Of a DNA stretch of 64,000 bases, positions 41,721-52,358 are shown piece after piece. Origin of the DNA: Forficula auricularia. Taxonomy: Eukaryota > Arthropoda > Insecta > Dermaptera > Forficulidae. The DNA lies in NCBI GenBank assembly GCA_024734495.1, contig JALMQS010000913.1, forward strand, positions 1-64,000, in the 5' to 3' direction. The notes under the pieces are model-generated. The model did not search any database, was not told where the DNA came from, and worked only from the letters and a program-made list of their open reading frames with translations. How positions within the stretch are numbered: the first letter of the stretch is position 1; every line of letters starts with the position of its first letter. The position numbers and the translations under genes are program-made.

Positions 41721-42517
41721 ATAATCTACATGAACATGACGAGGGTTTTTACTGAGTCGTTTTGCCAAAACGCGTTTTTTACTGAAATTCTTTTGATATC
41801 AGTAAAATCCAGTTGCTACAAAGGTTTTCAGTGAAACGCCTTTTAACTAGTAAGAATCCATTTCTACTGGAACATATATAAAAAAAGTGCCTGGAGCACC
41901 GAGTGATGCTCGGTAACTTTTTGCCTCTAAATAGCTTAAGTTTCAAATTTCAAGGCTCTGTGACTTACCGAAGACGAGATATGAACGATTAAAATATTTA
42001 TTTTTCGACATGACTAATTTACCCCCTTCCTGTATTTCAATCGGATTAAAAATTTGACACAACTAATAACTCATGATACTTGATAAGTACACCAAATTTT
42101 AGCGAAATCGTTAGAGCCGTTTTCGAGAACCCGATTGGACATATATAATATATACAAGAATTGCTCATTTAATAATATAAGAGTACCTGGAGGCACCGAG
42201 CGATGCTCGGTAACTTTTTCTTCAGTTAAAAGCTTTATTTTAATATTATTTTTAATTTAAAATTCTAATAAAAATGTCGATTTTTATTTGAGAACCGTTT
42301 TCAAATTAAAAAAAATACCAATATATATAGTATATTAATTGTTGTCTTTCTTTCAGCTTAATTCAATTATACATATTTCAAATTTATTCAATAAATTCTA
42401 TTTATAAAATACATAGCTATATATAATATATTCAATTATTGTCCACACTTATAATAAAGTCTAATTCAAAAATATTCATTTTAGTAAAAGTAAAAAGCAA
42501 AGATTTTTAAAATTGTT
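41721..42517. other. Spacer with hairpin pair and a family D fragment
   Basis: A hairpin ACCGAG/CTCGGT followed by AACTTTTT occurs at 41898-41914 and again at 42195-42211, each preceded by CCTGGAG. Between them (about 41930-42140) lies a reverse-orientation family D fragment (CTTCCTGTATTTCAATCGG, then GACACAACTAATAACTCATG). No gene. Confidence 0.6.
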
Positions 42518-42600
42518 CTATGGTCTACTGGTTAAGTCTAGGCCTCTGATGCAAGAGGTCTCTGGTTCTAATCTGACATGCGTCAAATCAATTTTTTTTA
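42518..42600 (+). repeat. tRNA-like (SINE-type) segment
   Basis: ATGGTCTACTGGTTAAG resembles a polymerase III A box and GGTTCTAATCT a B box about 36 bases later, with a stem GCCTCT/AGAGGT between. The anticodon loop is not canonical and no acceptor stem is evident, so this is a tRNA-derived relic, not a tRNA gene. The rest up to 42845 is AT-rich with a TA microsatellite. Confidence 0.4.
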
Positions 42601-42770
42601 TTGAGATTTTCATCTATCAATAATTACTTTAATTAAGAAAAAATCAATTAAGATGAATTTTGATGAGGTCCAGACCTAGCCAGGTCGTTTTCTCATCCTC
42701 AAAACTTGTTAATAGATTTTGTTTCATCAAAATCGGTAGGGCCGTTTTCAAAAATAGAACCAAGATACAA

Positions 42771-42801
<31 letters not shown>

Positions 42802-42945
42802 TACAATTTTTGCTCGTTTAATAAGAGTAGATAAGATATTCATTTTTATCATTATATAAAACCATAATACCTATTTGTTTTTTTCTTCAATCTCGTTGAG
42901 GAAGAACTATAGAGAAAACTCAAAGAAAGAGTAATAAATATTTAA

Positions 42946-43254
42946 CAAAGAGAAACAAAGATTGTCTCATGATGCAAACAAACATATACACATATACATC
43001 AAGATGATATATCTGTATATATATATTATTTATTTGTTTGAGACTATAGTTTCGAAGACCTGGTCTTCATCATCAGTCTTTCTTCAATTATAAATGTTTT
43101 TCATGGAGTCAATATCATATGGATATTGAAAAATTTTGGTGTTCTTTCGTCACTGGAGGGCTAGGAACCAATAAAGACACTCTTTCCGGGCTCACACTCA
43201 AATGCAACCATATGTTTCCCCTTCTCCTTAGAAAGGATGAACCTTTTCCCCTTT
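42946..43254 (-). repeat. P1 left outer terminal repeat, end-truncated
   Basis: Minus-strand terminal repeat of the left full copy. It lacks the last ~60 bases (the CAGCTCTGCTACTCTCGG part) seen at 52316-52358. Single-base differences from the right outer repeat show that the two arms are not exact copies. Confidence 0.8.
43042..43076 (-). ncRNA. Hammerhead motif, P1
   Basis: Minus strand: CTGATGA, stem GAAGACC/GGTCTTC, GAAA, CTATAGTC. The GAC...GTC stem is fully paired here (CAGG loop variant). Confidence 0.7.
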
Positions 43255-45738
43255 CTATCTTTTGTTAGCAAACATCTTAAGTAGATTACTATTGGATAAT
43301 TCAATTTGATTGTTTAAACAGAGATCTGAATTTCTATTGAATGACTTCAAAATTTCTAAAGATTCAATTGCGCTAATCAATTTTGGGTCCCTTTCTCCTT
43401 TTATTAATCTAATACCTTCTGGGAAGGAGTGATTGTTTGAATTTAAATGTTCTGCAAAAGAATTTTCGTACTTTTTATTTTTATAATCTCTTATGTGTTC
43501 ATTTAGTCGAATTTTCAGATTTCTCTCGGTTTTTCCCACATATATTGCTTCGCAATCTTTGCATTTCAAACTATAAACCCCTTCTTTTTCTATATTTGGT
43601 AATTTGTCTTTTTTATTTGAACCTAAATCTTTTCCTAGAGTAATTGGAGTTTTGAATACTGTTTTTAACCCTAATTTTTTCATTTTTTGTTTTAATTTTT
43701 CCGAAATTTGTCCATAATATGGAAGAACTATTCTAGGATTTTCTTTTTCTTTTTCATTCTTTTGTGAATATACTGATTCCAGGGTTAATTTTTCTATTTT
43801 TTTATTTAACATTTGGTCTATAAGGCTTGCTTCGTACCCATTATTTACCGCGATTTCTTTAATGGTCTCTAATTCCTGTGAATATGCTTTTTCTGATAAA
43901 GGTATATTTATTAGTCTATGTATCATTGAATGGAAGGCTGCGTGTTTATGTGACATTGGTCTACAAGAATTTTTATGTATTACAATGTCAGTAGCTGTGG
44001 GTTTTCTATAAATTTCAAAGGTGTGCTTATTTCCGGAGATGTTTATTTTTAAATCTAAAAAATTTAGTATTTTCTCTTTTTCTTTCTCTACTGTGAATTT
44101 AATTTTCTCATGAAGATTATTTATATATTCTATAAATGTGTCTAATTGTCTATTTGTTCCTCCCCATAGTAAAATTATATCATCTACGTATCGATAATAG
44201 TATATAATGTTTTTTGAATATTTTTCATTGTCAAGGAATTTATTTTCAAAATCATTTAAGAATATTTCTGCTAATAACGGGGACAATGGAGATCCTATTG
44301 ATAATCCCTCCCTTTGTTCATAAAATTTGCTCCCAAATTGAAAGAAATTGTGGTTGATACATGTGTGGACCAGACTGCTTAGATCCATTTTTTCAAGGTT
44401 GTTTAGGCCAACTGACCTGAAAATAATTTTGTCTACTAACTGTTTTGTTTCGTTTGGCGGTATATTAGTGAAAAGACTCGTGATATCTAATGATAGAAGC
44501 TTCGCATTATTAGGAATTTTAATATCTTTAATTTTGTCTATAAGTTCGATTGAGTTTTTAATAGAATGTTCAGCTTTGAATTTTGTTCTTTCTCGAAAAA
44601 TGCTGTTTAGTTTTTTTGCAAGTTTCGTTATTGATGAATTTATATAACTAACGACGGGTCTGATGGGAATTTTTTCTAATTCCTCTGACTTGTGTATTTT
44701 GGGAAGTCCATATAACCTTGGGCATAATGGATTTCGTTCTGTTAGAATGTATTTTTCTTTTTTTGAAAGTAATTCTGAACTTTTTATTTTTTCTTTAACT
44801 ATTTTACTGAATTTATTGACCGGGTTTTTAATTTCTACGAATTTCTGTGATTTTATGAATTGTTCGGTTTTTTCCATGTATGTTTTTTGATCTAAAATTA
44901 CCACTGAATTTCCTTTGTCGCTTTTAACTATAGTCAATTTATTTTCTTTTATTTTCGCTTTGAGTGATTTTACGATTTGGGGTTCATTATTAATTTTGTT
45001 TTTATTTTTATTATTTTTAATGTGTCGAATTTCCTTCTCCAATAATTTCCCGCAAATAGTTTTATTTATGTTGCTTTCTTTATTTTTAGATAGCTCTGTT
45101 TCAAGATTGACTACGATGTCTTCAATTATGTTTCTATTAATTGGGGTTTCCACTGAGTGTTTCAAACCTTTTTCTAATAATTCTATTTCTATTTTATCAA
45201 ATTTTTCTTTAGAGAAGTTTTTTACTCTATCATTGAATTTACTTGTTTTTGCTTCTATATGTTTTTCTGGTTTTTTAATTTTTTGATTTGTTTTAAGATT
45301 CTTAATTTTATTGTCTAATTTGGCTTGTTTTTTAACCATTAAAAACTCAACCCTATCTCTTATTTCACAATCTTTAATATCAAATTGGCATGCATGAAGG
45401 ATTTCTGTCAACCTAGTGTGGATTTCATATAGATAACATTTGAATGTGTCCCTCAATGAATAATGTTTATTAATTTCTAGACTTACCCATTTTTTCCGGC
45501 TATCCTGAACGACTTTTGAGGCGATTGCTGAACGATTTTTTGTCTTGATCTGTACATATTTCGGAGTTATATTTTCAGAAAGACAAGTTTTGTTGAACCA
45601 AATATTTTTGTTCGCTGTTGCGTATTTTAAGCGTAGTTTAAAATACAGATTTAGAGCATTTTCCTCTGAGGCGTTCCTGATTTCCGATAAAGTTTCTTTA
45701 TCCAGTCTTCCGAATTTTCCACCACTTTTGTTATCCAT
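43255..45738 (-). CDS. Penelope-like reverse transcriptase with GIY-YIG endonuclease (left full copy)
   Basis: 827 codons, uninterrupted. The N-terminal ~300 residues are lysine-rich and helical. The reverse transcriptase follows, with LYGLPKIHK (about 340), LDITSLFTNIPP (about 417), EGLSIGSPLSPLLAEIFL (about 480) and the catalytic YVDD at 517-520, then the FLDLKI and HKHAAFHSMIHRL blocks. The GIY-YIG endonuclease occupies the C-terminus from about 720 (GVYSLKCKDC, IYVGKTERNLKIRLNEH), with a conserved ESLEIL near 800. PLE enzymes nick target DNA and copy their RNA onto it. Its translation looks identical to that of 49513-51996. All domains and catalytic residues expected of a Penelope/Poseidon-type protein are present, so it may be functional. 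Confidence 0.93.
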   Translation of the reverse strand: MDNKSGGKFGRLDKETLSEIRNASEENALNLYFKLRLKYATANKNIWFNKTCLSENITPKYVQIKTKNRSAIASKVVQDSRKKWVSLEINKHYSLRDTFKCYLYEIHTRLTEILHACQFDIKDCEIRDRVEFLMVKKQAKLDNKIKNLKTNQKIKKPEKHIEAKTSKFNDRVKNFSKEKFDKIEIELLEKGLKHSVETPINRNIIEDIVVNLETELSKNKESNINKTICGKLLEKEIRHIKNNKNKNKINNEPQIVKSLKAKIKENKLTIVKSDKGNSVVILDQKTYMEKTEQFIKSQKFVEIKNPVNKFSKIVKEKIKSSELLSKKEKYILTERNPLCPRLYGLPKIHKSEELEKIPIRPVVSYINSSITKLAKKLNSIFRERTKFKAEHSIKNSIELIDKIKDIKIPNNAKLLSLDITSLFTNIPPNETKQLVDKIIFRSVGLNNLEKMDLSSLVHTCINHNFFQFGSKFYEQREGLSIGSPLSPLLAEIFLNDFENKFLDNEKYSKNIIYYYRYVDDIILLWGGTNRQLDTFIEYINNLHEKIKFTVEKEKEKILNFLDLKINISGNKHTFEIYRKPTATDIVIHKNSCRPMSHKHAAFHSMIHRLINIPLSEKAYSQELETIKEIAVNNGYEASLIDQMLNKKIEKLTLESVYSQKNEKEKENPRIVLPYYGQISEKLKQKMKKLGLKTVFKTPITLGKDLGSNKKDKLPNIEKEGVYSLKCKDCEAIYVGKTERNLKIRLNEHIRDYKNKKYENSFAEHLNSNNHSFPEGIRLIKGERDPKLISAIESLEILKSFNRNSDLCLNNQIELSNSNLLKMFANKR

Positions 45739-46150
45739 GACAAATAATTTACAATCAATGGCAATGGAATGACAATTCCCTTGATTTAGTTGAAAAGTTT
45801 TTGTTTTGCCGAGAGTAGCAGAGCTGTTGATTCACAAAGAGAAACAAAGAGATTGTCCTCTGCTTGATGCAAATAAACATATACACATATATATCAAGAT
45901 GATATATCTGTATATATATATTATTTATTTGTTTGAGACTATAGTTTCGAAGACTTGGTCTTCATCATCAGTCTTTCTTCAATTATAAATGTTTTTCATG
46001 GAGTCAATATCATATGGATATTGAAAAATTTTGGTGTTCTTTCGTCACTGGAGGGCTAGGAACTAATAAAGACACTCTTTCCGGGTTCACACTCAAATGT
46101 AACCATATGTTTCCCTTTCTCCTTAGAAAGGATGAACCTTTTTCCCCCTT
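45739..46150 (-). repeat. P1 terminal repeat between left copies
   Basis: A ~410-base non-coding region shared by the two minus-strand copies as the 3' region of one and the 5' region of the next. It holds a hammerhead motif (45937-45971), an AT microsatellite and CATCAAGCAGAGGACAATC. This is the pLTR arrangement typical of PLEs. Confidence 0.85.
45937..45971 (-). ncRNA. Hammerhead motif, P1
   Basis: CTGATGA, GAAGAC/GTCTTC stem, GAAA, CTATAGTC on the minus strand, in the sense direction of the PLE ORFs on this side. Confidence 0.7.
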
Positions 46151-47885
46151 CTATCTTTTTTTAGCAAACATCTTAAGTAGATTACTATTGGATAATTCAA
46201 TTTGATTGTTTAAACAGAGATCTGAATTTCTATTGAATGACTTCAAAATTTCTAAAGATTCAATTGCGCTAATCAATTTTGGGTCCCTTTCTCCTTTTAT
46301 TAATCTAATACCTTCTGGGAAGGAGTGATTGTTTGAATTTAAATGTTCTGCAAAAGAATTTTCGTACTTTTTATTTTTATAATCTCTTATGTGTTCATTT
46401 AGTCGAATTTTCAGATTTCTCTCGGTTTTTCCCACATATATTGCTTCGCAATCTTTGCATTTCAAACTATAAACCCCTTCTTTTTCTATATTTGGTAATT
46501 TGTCTTTTTTATTTGAACCTAAATCTTTTCCTAGAGTAATTGGAGTTTTGAATACTGTTTTTAACCCTAATTTTTTCATTTTTTGTTTTAATTTTTCCGA
46601 AATTTGTCCATAATATGGAAGAACTATTCTAGGATTTTCTTTTTCTTTTTCATTCTTTTGTGAATATACTGATTCCAGGGTTAATTTTTCTATTTTTTTA
46701 TTTAACATTTGGTCTATAAGGCTTGCTTCGTACCCATTATTTACCGCGATTTCTTTAATGGTCTCTAATTCCTGTGAATATGCTTTTTCTGATAAAGGTA
46801 TATTTATTAGTCTATGTATCATTGAATGGAAGGCTGCGTGTTTATGTGACATTGGTCTACAAGAATTTTTATGTATTACAATGTCAGTAGCTGTGGGTTT
46901 TCTATAAATTTCAAAGGTGTGCTTATTTCCGGAGATGTTTATTTTTAAATCTAAAAAATTTAGTATTTTCTCTTTTTCTTTCTCTACTGTGAATTTAATT
47001 TTCTCATGAAGATTATTTATATATTCTATAAATGTGTCTAATTGTCTATTTGTTCCTCCCCATAGTAAAATTATATCATCTACGTATCGATAATAGTATA
47101 TAATGTTTTTTGAATATTTTTCATTGTCAAGGAATTTATTTTCAAAATCATTTAAGAATATTTCTGCTAATAACGGGGACAATGGAGATCCTATTGATAA
47201 TCCCTCCCTTTGTTCATAAAATTTGCTCCCAAATTGAAAGAAATTGTGGTTGATACATGTGTGGACCAGACTGCTTAGATCCATTTTTTCAAGGTTGTTT
47301 AGGCCAACTGACCTGAAAATAATTTTGTCTACTAACTGTTTTGTTTCGTTTGGCGGTATATTAGTGAAAAGACTCGTGATATCTAATGATAGAAGCTTCG
47401 CATTATTAGGAATTTTAATATCTTTAATTTTGTCTATAAGTTCGATTGAGTTTTTAATAGAATGTTCAGCTTTGAATTTTGTTCTTTCTCGAAAAATGCT
47501 GTTTAGTTTTTTTGCAAGTTTCGTTATTGATGAATTTATATAACTAACGACGGGTCTGATGGGAATTTTTTCTAATTCCTCTGACTTGTGTATTTTGGGA
47601 AGTCCATATAACCTTGGGCATAATGGATTTCGTTCTGTTAGAATGTATTTTTCTTTTTTGAAAGTAATTCTGAACTTTTTATTTTTTCTTTAACTATTTT
47701 ACTGAATTTATTGACCGGGTTTTTAATTTCTACGAATTTCTGTGATTTTATGAATTGTTCGGTTTTTTCCATGTATGTTTTTTGATCTAAAATTACCACT
47801 GAATTTCCTTTGTCGCTTTTAACTATAGTCAATTTATTTTCTTTTATTTTCGCTTTGAGTGATTTTACGATTTGGGGTTCATTAT
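46151..47885 (-). pseudogene. 5'-truncated P1 PLE (left inner copy)
   Basis: Corresponds to residues ~264-827 of the full protein. The last 377+ codons (47284 to 46151) are open and include YVDD and the complete GIY-YIG domain, ending FAKKR. A T run at about 47655-47660 is one base shorter than in the full copy, which breaks the frame between the segment at 47638-47832 and the rest. The N-terminal ~263 residues are absent because the sequence turns into the opposite-strand copy at 47886. It is not expected to encode an active protein. Confidence 0.88.
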
Positions 47886-47888
47886 TAA

Positions 47889-49100
47889 TATACCGCCAAA
47901 CGAAACAAAACAGTTAGTAGACAAAATTATTTTCAGGTCAGTTGGCCTAAACGACCTTGAAAAATGGATTCTAAGCAGTCTGGTCCACACATGTATCAAC
48001 CACAATTTCTTTCAATTTGGGAGCAAATTTTATGAACAAAGGGAGGGATTATCAATAGGATCTCCATTGTCCCCGTTATTAGCGAGAAATATTCTTAAAT
48101 GATTTTGAAAATAAATTCCTTGACAATGAAAAATATTCAAAAAACATTATATACTATTATCGATACGTAGATGATATAATTTTACTATGGGGAGGAACAA
48201 ATAGACAATTAGACACATTTATAGAATATATAAATAATCTTCATGAGAAAATTAAATTCACAGTAGAGAAAGAAAAAGAGAAAATACTAAATTTTTTAGA
48301 TTTAAAAATAAACATCTCCGGAAATAAGCACACCTTTGAAATTTATAGAAAACCCACAGCTACTGACATTGTAATACATAAAAATTCTTGTAGACCAATG
48401 TCACATAAACACGCAGCCTTCCATTCAATGATACATAGACTAATAAATATACCTTTATCAGAAAAAGCATATTCACAGGAATTAGAGACCATTAAAGAAA
48501 TCGCGGTAAATAATGGGTACGAAGCAAGCCTTATAGACCAAATGTTAAATAAAAAAATAGAAAAAATTAACCCTGGAATCAGTATATTCACAAAAGAATG
48601 AAAAAGAAAAAGAAAATCCTAGAATAGTTCTTCCATATTATGGACAAATTTCGGAAAAATTAAAACAAAAAATGAAAAAATTAGGGTTAAAAACAGTATT
48701 CAAAACTCCAATTACTCTAGGAAAAGATTTAGGTTCAAATAAAAAAGACAAATTACCAAATATAGAAAAAGAAGGGGTTTATAGTTTGAAATGCAAAGAT
48801 TGCGAAGCAATATATGTGGGAAAAACCGAGAGAAATCTGAAAATTCGACTAAATGAACACATAAGAGATTATAAAAATAAAAAGTACGAAAATTCTTTTG
48901 CAGAACATTTAAATTCAAACAATCACTCCTTCCCAGAAGGTATTAGATTAATAAAAGGAGAAAGGGACCCAAAATTGATTAGCGCAATTGAATCTTTAGA
49001 AATTTTGAAGTCATTCAATAGAAATTCAGATCTCTGTTTAAACAATCAAATTGAATTATCCAATAGTAATCTACTTAAGATGTTTGCTAAAAAAAGATAG
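47889..49100 (+). pseudogene. 5'-truncated P1 PLE (right inner copy)
   Basis: Corresponds to residues ~425-827 (from IPPNETKQLV onward). An extra G near 48083 (LLARNILK instead of LLAEIFLND) and an extra A near 48566 shift the frame. The open pieces are 47872-48102, 48398-48601 and 48672-49100; the last carries the GIY-YIG domain and ends FAKKR like the left inner copy. YVDD (about 48166) is present but out of frame with both ends. It is a dead copy whose lesions differ from those of 46151-47885. Confidence 0.88.
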
Positions 49101-49103
49101 AAG

Positions 49104-49512
49104 GGGGAAAAAGGTTCATCCTTTCTAAGGAGAAAGGGAAACATATGGTTACATTTGAGTGTGAACCCGGAAAGAGTGTCTTTATTAGTTCCTAGCCCTC
49201 CAGTGACGAAAGAACACCAAAATTTTTCAATATCCATATGATATTGACTCCATGAAAAACATTTATAATTGAAGAAAGACTGATGATGAAGACCAAGTCT
49301 TCGAAACTATAGTCTCAAACAAATAAATAATATATATATACAGATATATCATCTTGATATATATGTGTATATGTTTATTTGCATCAAGCAGAGGACAATC
49401 TCTTTGTTTCTCTTTGTGAATCAACAGCTCTGCTACTCTCGGCAAAACAAAAACTTTTCAACTAAATCAAGGGAATTGTCATTCCATTGCCATTGATTGT
49501 AAATTATTTGTC
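49104..49512 (+). repeat. P1 terminal repeat between right copies
   Basis: Plus-strand equivalent of 45739-46150. It lies between the inner truncated copy and the right full copy, with a hammerhead at 49280-49314. The last ~70 bases before the ATG (CAAGGGAATTGTCATTCC...) form the leader of the full ORF. Confidence 0.85.
49280..49314 (+). ncRNA. Hammerhead motif, P1
   Basis: CTGATGA, GAAGAC(CAA)GTCTTC, GAAA, a minimal stem III (AC-UAUA-GU) and cleavage triplet GTC. Stem I can begin with AGA/TC pairing, with UUG/CAA further out. Confidence 0.72.
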
Positions 49513-51996
49513 ATGGATAACAAAAGTGGTGGAAAATTCGGAAGACTGGATAAAGAAACTTTATCGGAAATCAGGAACGCCTCAGAGGAAAATGCTCTAA
49601 ATCTGTATTTTAAACTACGCTTAAAATACGCAACAGCGAACAAAAATATTTGGTTCAACAAAACTTGTCTTTCTGAAAATATAACTCCGAAATATGTACA
49701 GATCAAGACAAAAAATCGTTCAGCAATCGCCTCAAAAGTCGTTCAGGATAGCCGGAAAAAATGGGTAAGTCTAGAAATTAATAAACATTATTCATTGAGG
49801 GACACATTCAAATGTTATCTATATGAAATCCACACTAGGTTGACAGAAATCCTTCATGCATGCCAATTTGATATTAAAGATTGTGAAATAAGAGATAGGG
49901 TTGAGTTTTTAATGGTTAAAAAACAAGCCAAATTAGACAATAAAATTAAGAATCTTAAAACAAATCAAAAAATTAAAAAACCAGAAAAACATATAGAAGC
50001 AAAAACAAGTAAATTCAATGATAGAGTAAAAAACTTCTCTAAAGAAAAATTTGATAAAATAGAAATAGAATTATTAGAAAAAGGTTTGAAACACTCAGTG
50101 GAAACCCCAATTAATAGAAACATAATTGAAGACATCGTAGTCAATCTTGAAACAGAGCTATCTAAAAATAAAGAAAGCAACATAAATAAAACTATTTGCG
50201 GGAAATTATTGGAGAAGGAAATTCGACACATTAAAAATAATAAAAATAAAAACAAAATTAATAATGAACCCCAAATCGTAAAATCACTCAAAGCGAAAAT
50301 AAAAGAAAATAAATTGACTATAGTTAAAAGCGACAAAGGAAATTCAGTGGTAATTTTAGATCAAAAAACATACATGGAAAAAACCGAACAATTCATAAAA
50401 TCACAGAAATTCGTAGAAATTAAAAACCCGGTCAATAAATTCAGTAAAATAGTTAAAGAAAAAATAAAAAGTTCAGAATTACTTTCAAAAAAAGAAAAAT
50501 ACATTCTAACAGAACGAAATCCATTATGCCCAAGGTTATATGGACTTCCCAAAATACACAAGTCAGAGGAATTAGAAAAAATTCCCATCAGACCCGTCGT
50601 TAGTTATATAAATTCATCAATAACGAAACTTGCAAAAAAACTAAACAGCATTTTTCGAGAAAGAACAAAATTCAAAGCTGAACATTCTATTAAAAACTCA
50701 ATCGAACTTATAGACAAAATTAAAGATATTAAAATTCCTAATAATGCGAAGCTTCTATCATTAGATATCACGAGTCTTTTCACTAATATACCGCCAAACG
50801 AAACAAAACAGTTAGTAGACAAAATTATTTTCAGGTCAGTTGGCCTAAACAACCTTGAAAAAATGGATCTAAGCAGTCTGGTCCACACATGTATCAACCA
50901 CAATTTCTTTCAATTTGGGAGCAAATTTTATGAACAAAGGGAGGGATTATCAATAGGATCTCCATTGTCCCCGTTATTAGCAGAAATATTCTTAAATGAT
51001 TTTGAAAATAAATTCCTTGACAATGAAAAATATTCAAAAAACATTATATACTATTATCGATACGTAGATGATATAATTTTACTATGGGGAGGAACAAATA
51101 GACAATTAGACACATTTATAGAATATATAAATAATCTTCATGAGAAAATTAAATTCACAGTAGAGAAAGAAAAAGAGAAAATACTAAATTTTTTAGATTT
51201 AAAAATAAACATCTCCGGAAATAAGCACACCTTTGAAATTTATAGAAAACCCACAGCTACTGACATTGTAATACATAAAAATTCTTGTAGACCAATGTCA
51301 CATAAACACGCAGCCTTCCATTCAATGATACATAGACTAATAAATATACCTTTATCAGAAAAAGCATATTCACAGGAATTAGAGACCATTAAAGAAATCG
51401 CGGTAAATAATGGGTACGAAGCAAGCCTTATAGACCAAATGTTAAATAAAAAAATAGAAAAATTAACCCTGGAATCAGTATATTCACAAAAGAATGAAAA
51501 AGAAAAAGAAAATCCTAGAATAGTTCTTCCATATTATGGACAAATTTCGGAAAAATTAAAACAAAAAATGAAAAAATTAGGGTTAAAAACAGTATTCAAA
51601 ACTCCAATTACTCTAGGAAAAGATTTAGGTTCAAATAAAAAAGACAAATTACCAAATATAGAAAAAGAAGGGGTTTATAGTTTGAAATGCAAAGATTGCG
51701 AAGCAATATATGTGGGAAAAACCGAGAGAAATCTGAAAATTCGACTAAATGAACACATAAGAGATTATAAAAATAAAAAGTACGAAAATTCTTTTGCAGA
51801 ACATTTAAATTCAAACAATCACTCCTTCCCAGAAGGTATTAGATTAATAAAAGGAGAAAGGGACCCAAAATTGATTAGCGCAATTGAATCTTTAGAAATT
51901 TTGAAGTCATTCAATAGAAATTCAGATCTCTGTTTAAACAATCAAATTGAATTATCCAATAGTAATCTACTTAAGATGTTTGCTAACAAAAGATAG
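49513..51996 (+). CDS. Penelope-like reverse transcriptase with GIY-YIG endonuclease (right full copy)
   Basis: 827 codons from ATG (MDNKSGGKFGRLDKETL) to a stop at 51996, with no interruption. Domain content is as for 43255-45738: lysine-rich N-terminus, PLE reverse transcriptase with YVDD at residues 517-520 (51061-51072), and a GIY-YIG endonuclease from about 720 (51671 onward). A hammerhead-bearing terminal repeat lies on each side (49280-49314 and 52176-52210), so this copy has what a mobile PLE is thought to need. The start is chosen because it matches the left copy and follows the shared leader. The two full ORFs face away from each other around the array centre. Confidence 0.93.
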   Translation: MDNKSGGKFGRLDKETLSEIRNASEENALNLYFKLRLKYATANKNIWFNKTCLSENITPKYVQIKTKNRSAIASKVVQDSRKKWVSLEINKHYSLRDTFKCYLYEIHTRLTEILHACQFDIKDCEIRDRVEFLMVKKQAKLDNKIKNLKTNQKIKKPEKHIEAKTSKFNDRVKNFSKEKFDKIEIELLEKGLKHSVETPINRNIIEDIVVNLETELSKNKESNINKTICGKLLEKEIRHIKNNKNKNKINNEPQIVKSLKAKIKENKLTIVKSDKGNSVVILDQKTYMEKTEQFIKSQKFVEIKNPVNKFSKIVKEKIKSSELLSKKEKYILTERNPLCPRLYGLPKIHKSEELEKIPIRPVVSYINSSITKLAKKLNSIFRERTKFKAEHSIKNSIELIDKIKDIKIPNNAKLLSLDITSLFTNIPPNETKQLVDKIIFRSVGLNNLEKMDLSSLVHTCINHNFFQFGSKFYEQREGLSIGSPLSPLLAEIFLNDFENKFLDNEKYSKNIIYYYRYVDDIILLWGGTNRQLDTFIEYINNLHEKIKFTVEKEKEKILNFLDLKINISGNKHTFEIYRKPTATDIVIHKNSCRPMSHKHAAFHSMIHRLINIPLSEKAYSQELETIKEIAVNNGYEASLIDQMLNKKIEKLTLESVYSQKNEKEKENPRIVLPYYGQISEKLKQKMKKLGLKTVFKTPITLGKDLGSNKKDKLPNIEKEGVYSLKCKDCEAIYVGKTERNLKIRLNEHIRDYKNKKYENSFAEHLNSNNHSFPEGIRLIKGERDPKLISAIESLEILKSFNRNSDLCLNNQIELSNSNLLKMFANKR

Positions 51997-52358
51997 AAAG
52001 GGGAAAAAAGTTCATCCTTTCTAAGGAGAAAGGGAAACATATGGTTACATTTGAGTGTGAGCCCGGAAAGAGTGTCTTTATTAGTTCCTAGCCCTCCAGT
52101 GACGAAAGAACACCAAAATTTTTCAATATCCATATGATATTGACTCCATGAAAAACATTTATAATTGAAGAAAGACTGATGATGAAGACCAAGTCTTCGA
52201 AACTATAGTCTCAAACAAATAAATAATATATATATACAGATATATCATCTTGATATATATGTGTATATGTTTATTTGCATCAAGCAGAGGACAATCTCTT
52301 TGTTTCTCTTTGTGAATCAACAGCTCTGCTACTCTCGGCAAAACAAAAACTTTTCAAT
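51997..52358 (+). repeat. P1 right outer terminal repeat
   Basis: Matches 49104-49460 closely, with small differences (GGGGAAAAAAG versus GGGGGAAAAAGG; GTGAGCCCGG versus GTGAACCCGG). It ends CTCTCGGCAAAACAAAAAC, then TTTTCAAT, at the target duplication. Confidence 0.85.
52176..52210 (+). ncRNA. Hammerhead motif, P1
   Basis: Same sequence as 49280-49314, in the right outer terminal repeat. Confidence 0.72.

Larger units (their letters stand above)
42946..52358. mobile_element. Four-copy inverted Penelope-like array (family P1)
   Basis: The order is: terminal repeat, full PLE (minus), terminal repeat, truncated PLE (minus), junction at 47886-47889, truncated PLE (plus), terminal repeat, full PLE (plus), terminal repeat. 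The block is flanked by the 11-base direct repeat TAAATATTTAA (42935-42945 and 52359-52369), so it behaves as one insertion. The inner copies both end FAKKR, the outer copies both end FANKR, and the junction joins different points of the ORF (about residues 264 and 425). Confidence 0.85.

Noticed and set aside
42518..42600. tRNA gene
   Set aside because: The A and B boxes are imperfect, the anticodon loop is not canonical and no acceptor stem pairs, so it is at most a tRNA-derived relic.
43437..45772. Several frames on the strand opposite the PLE ORFs (43437-43643, 44348-44647, 44915-45286 and the equivalents at 49965-51814)
   Set aside because: They are shadows of the PLE genes, conserved only because the PLE copies are near-identical.
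42946..52358. Inverted array as a pure assembly mirror artefact
   Set aside because: The arms differ by single bases and by independent frameshifts, and a direct repeat flanks the entire block. Still, reads across the centre should be inspected.
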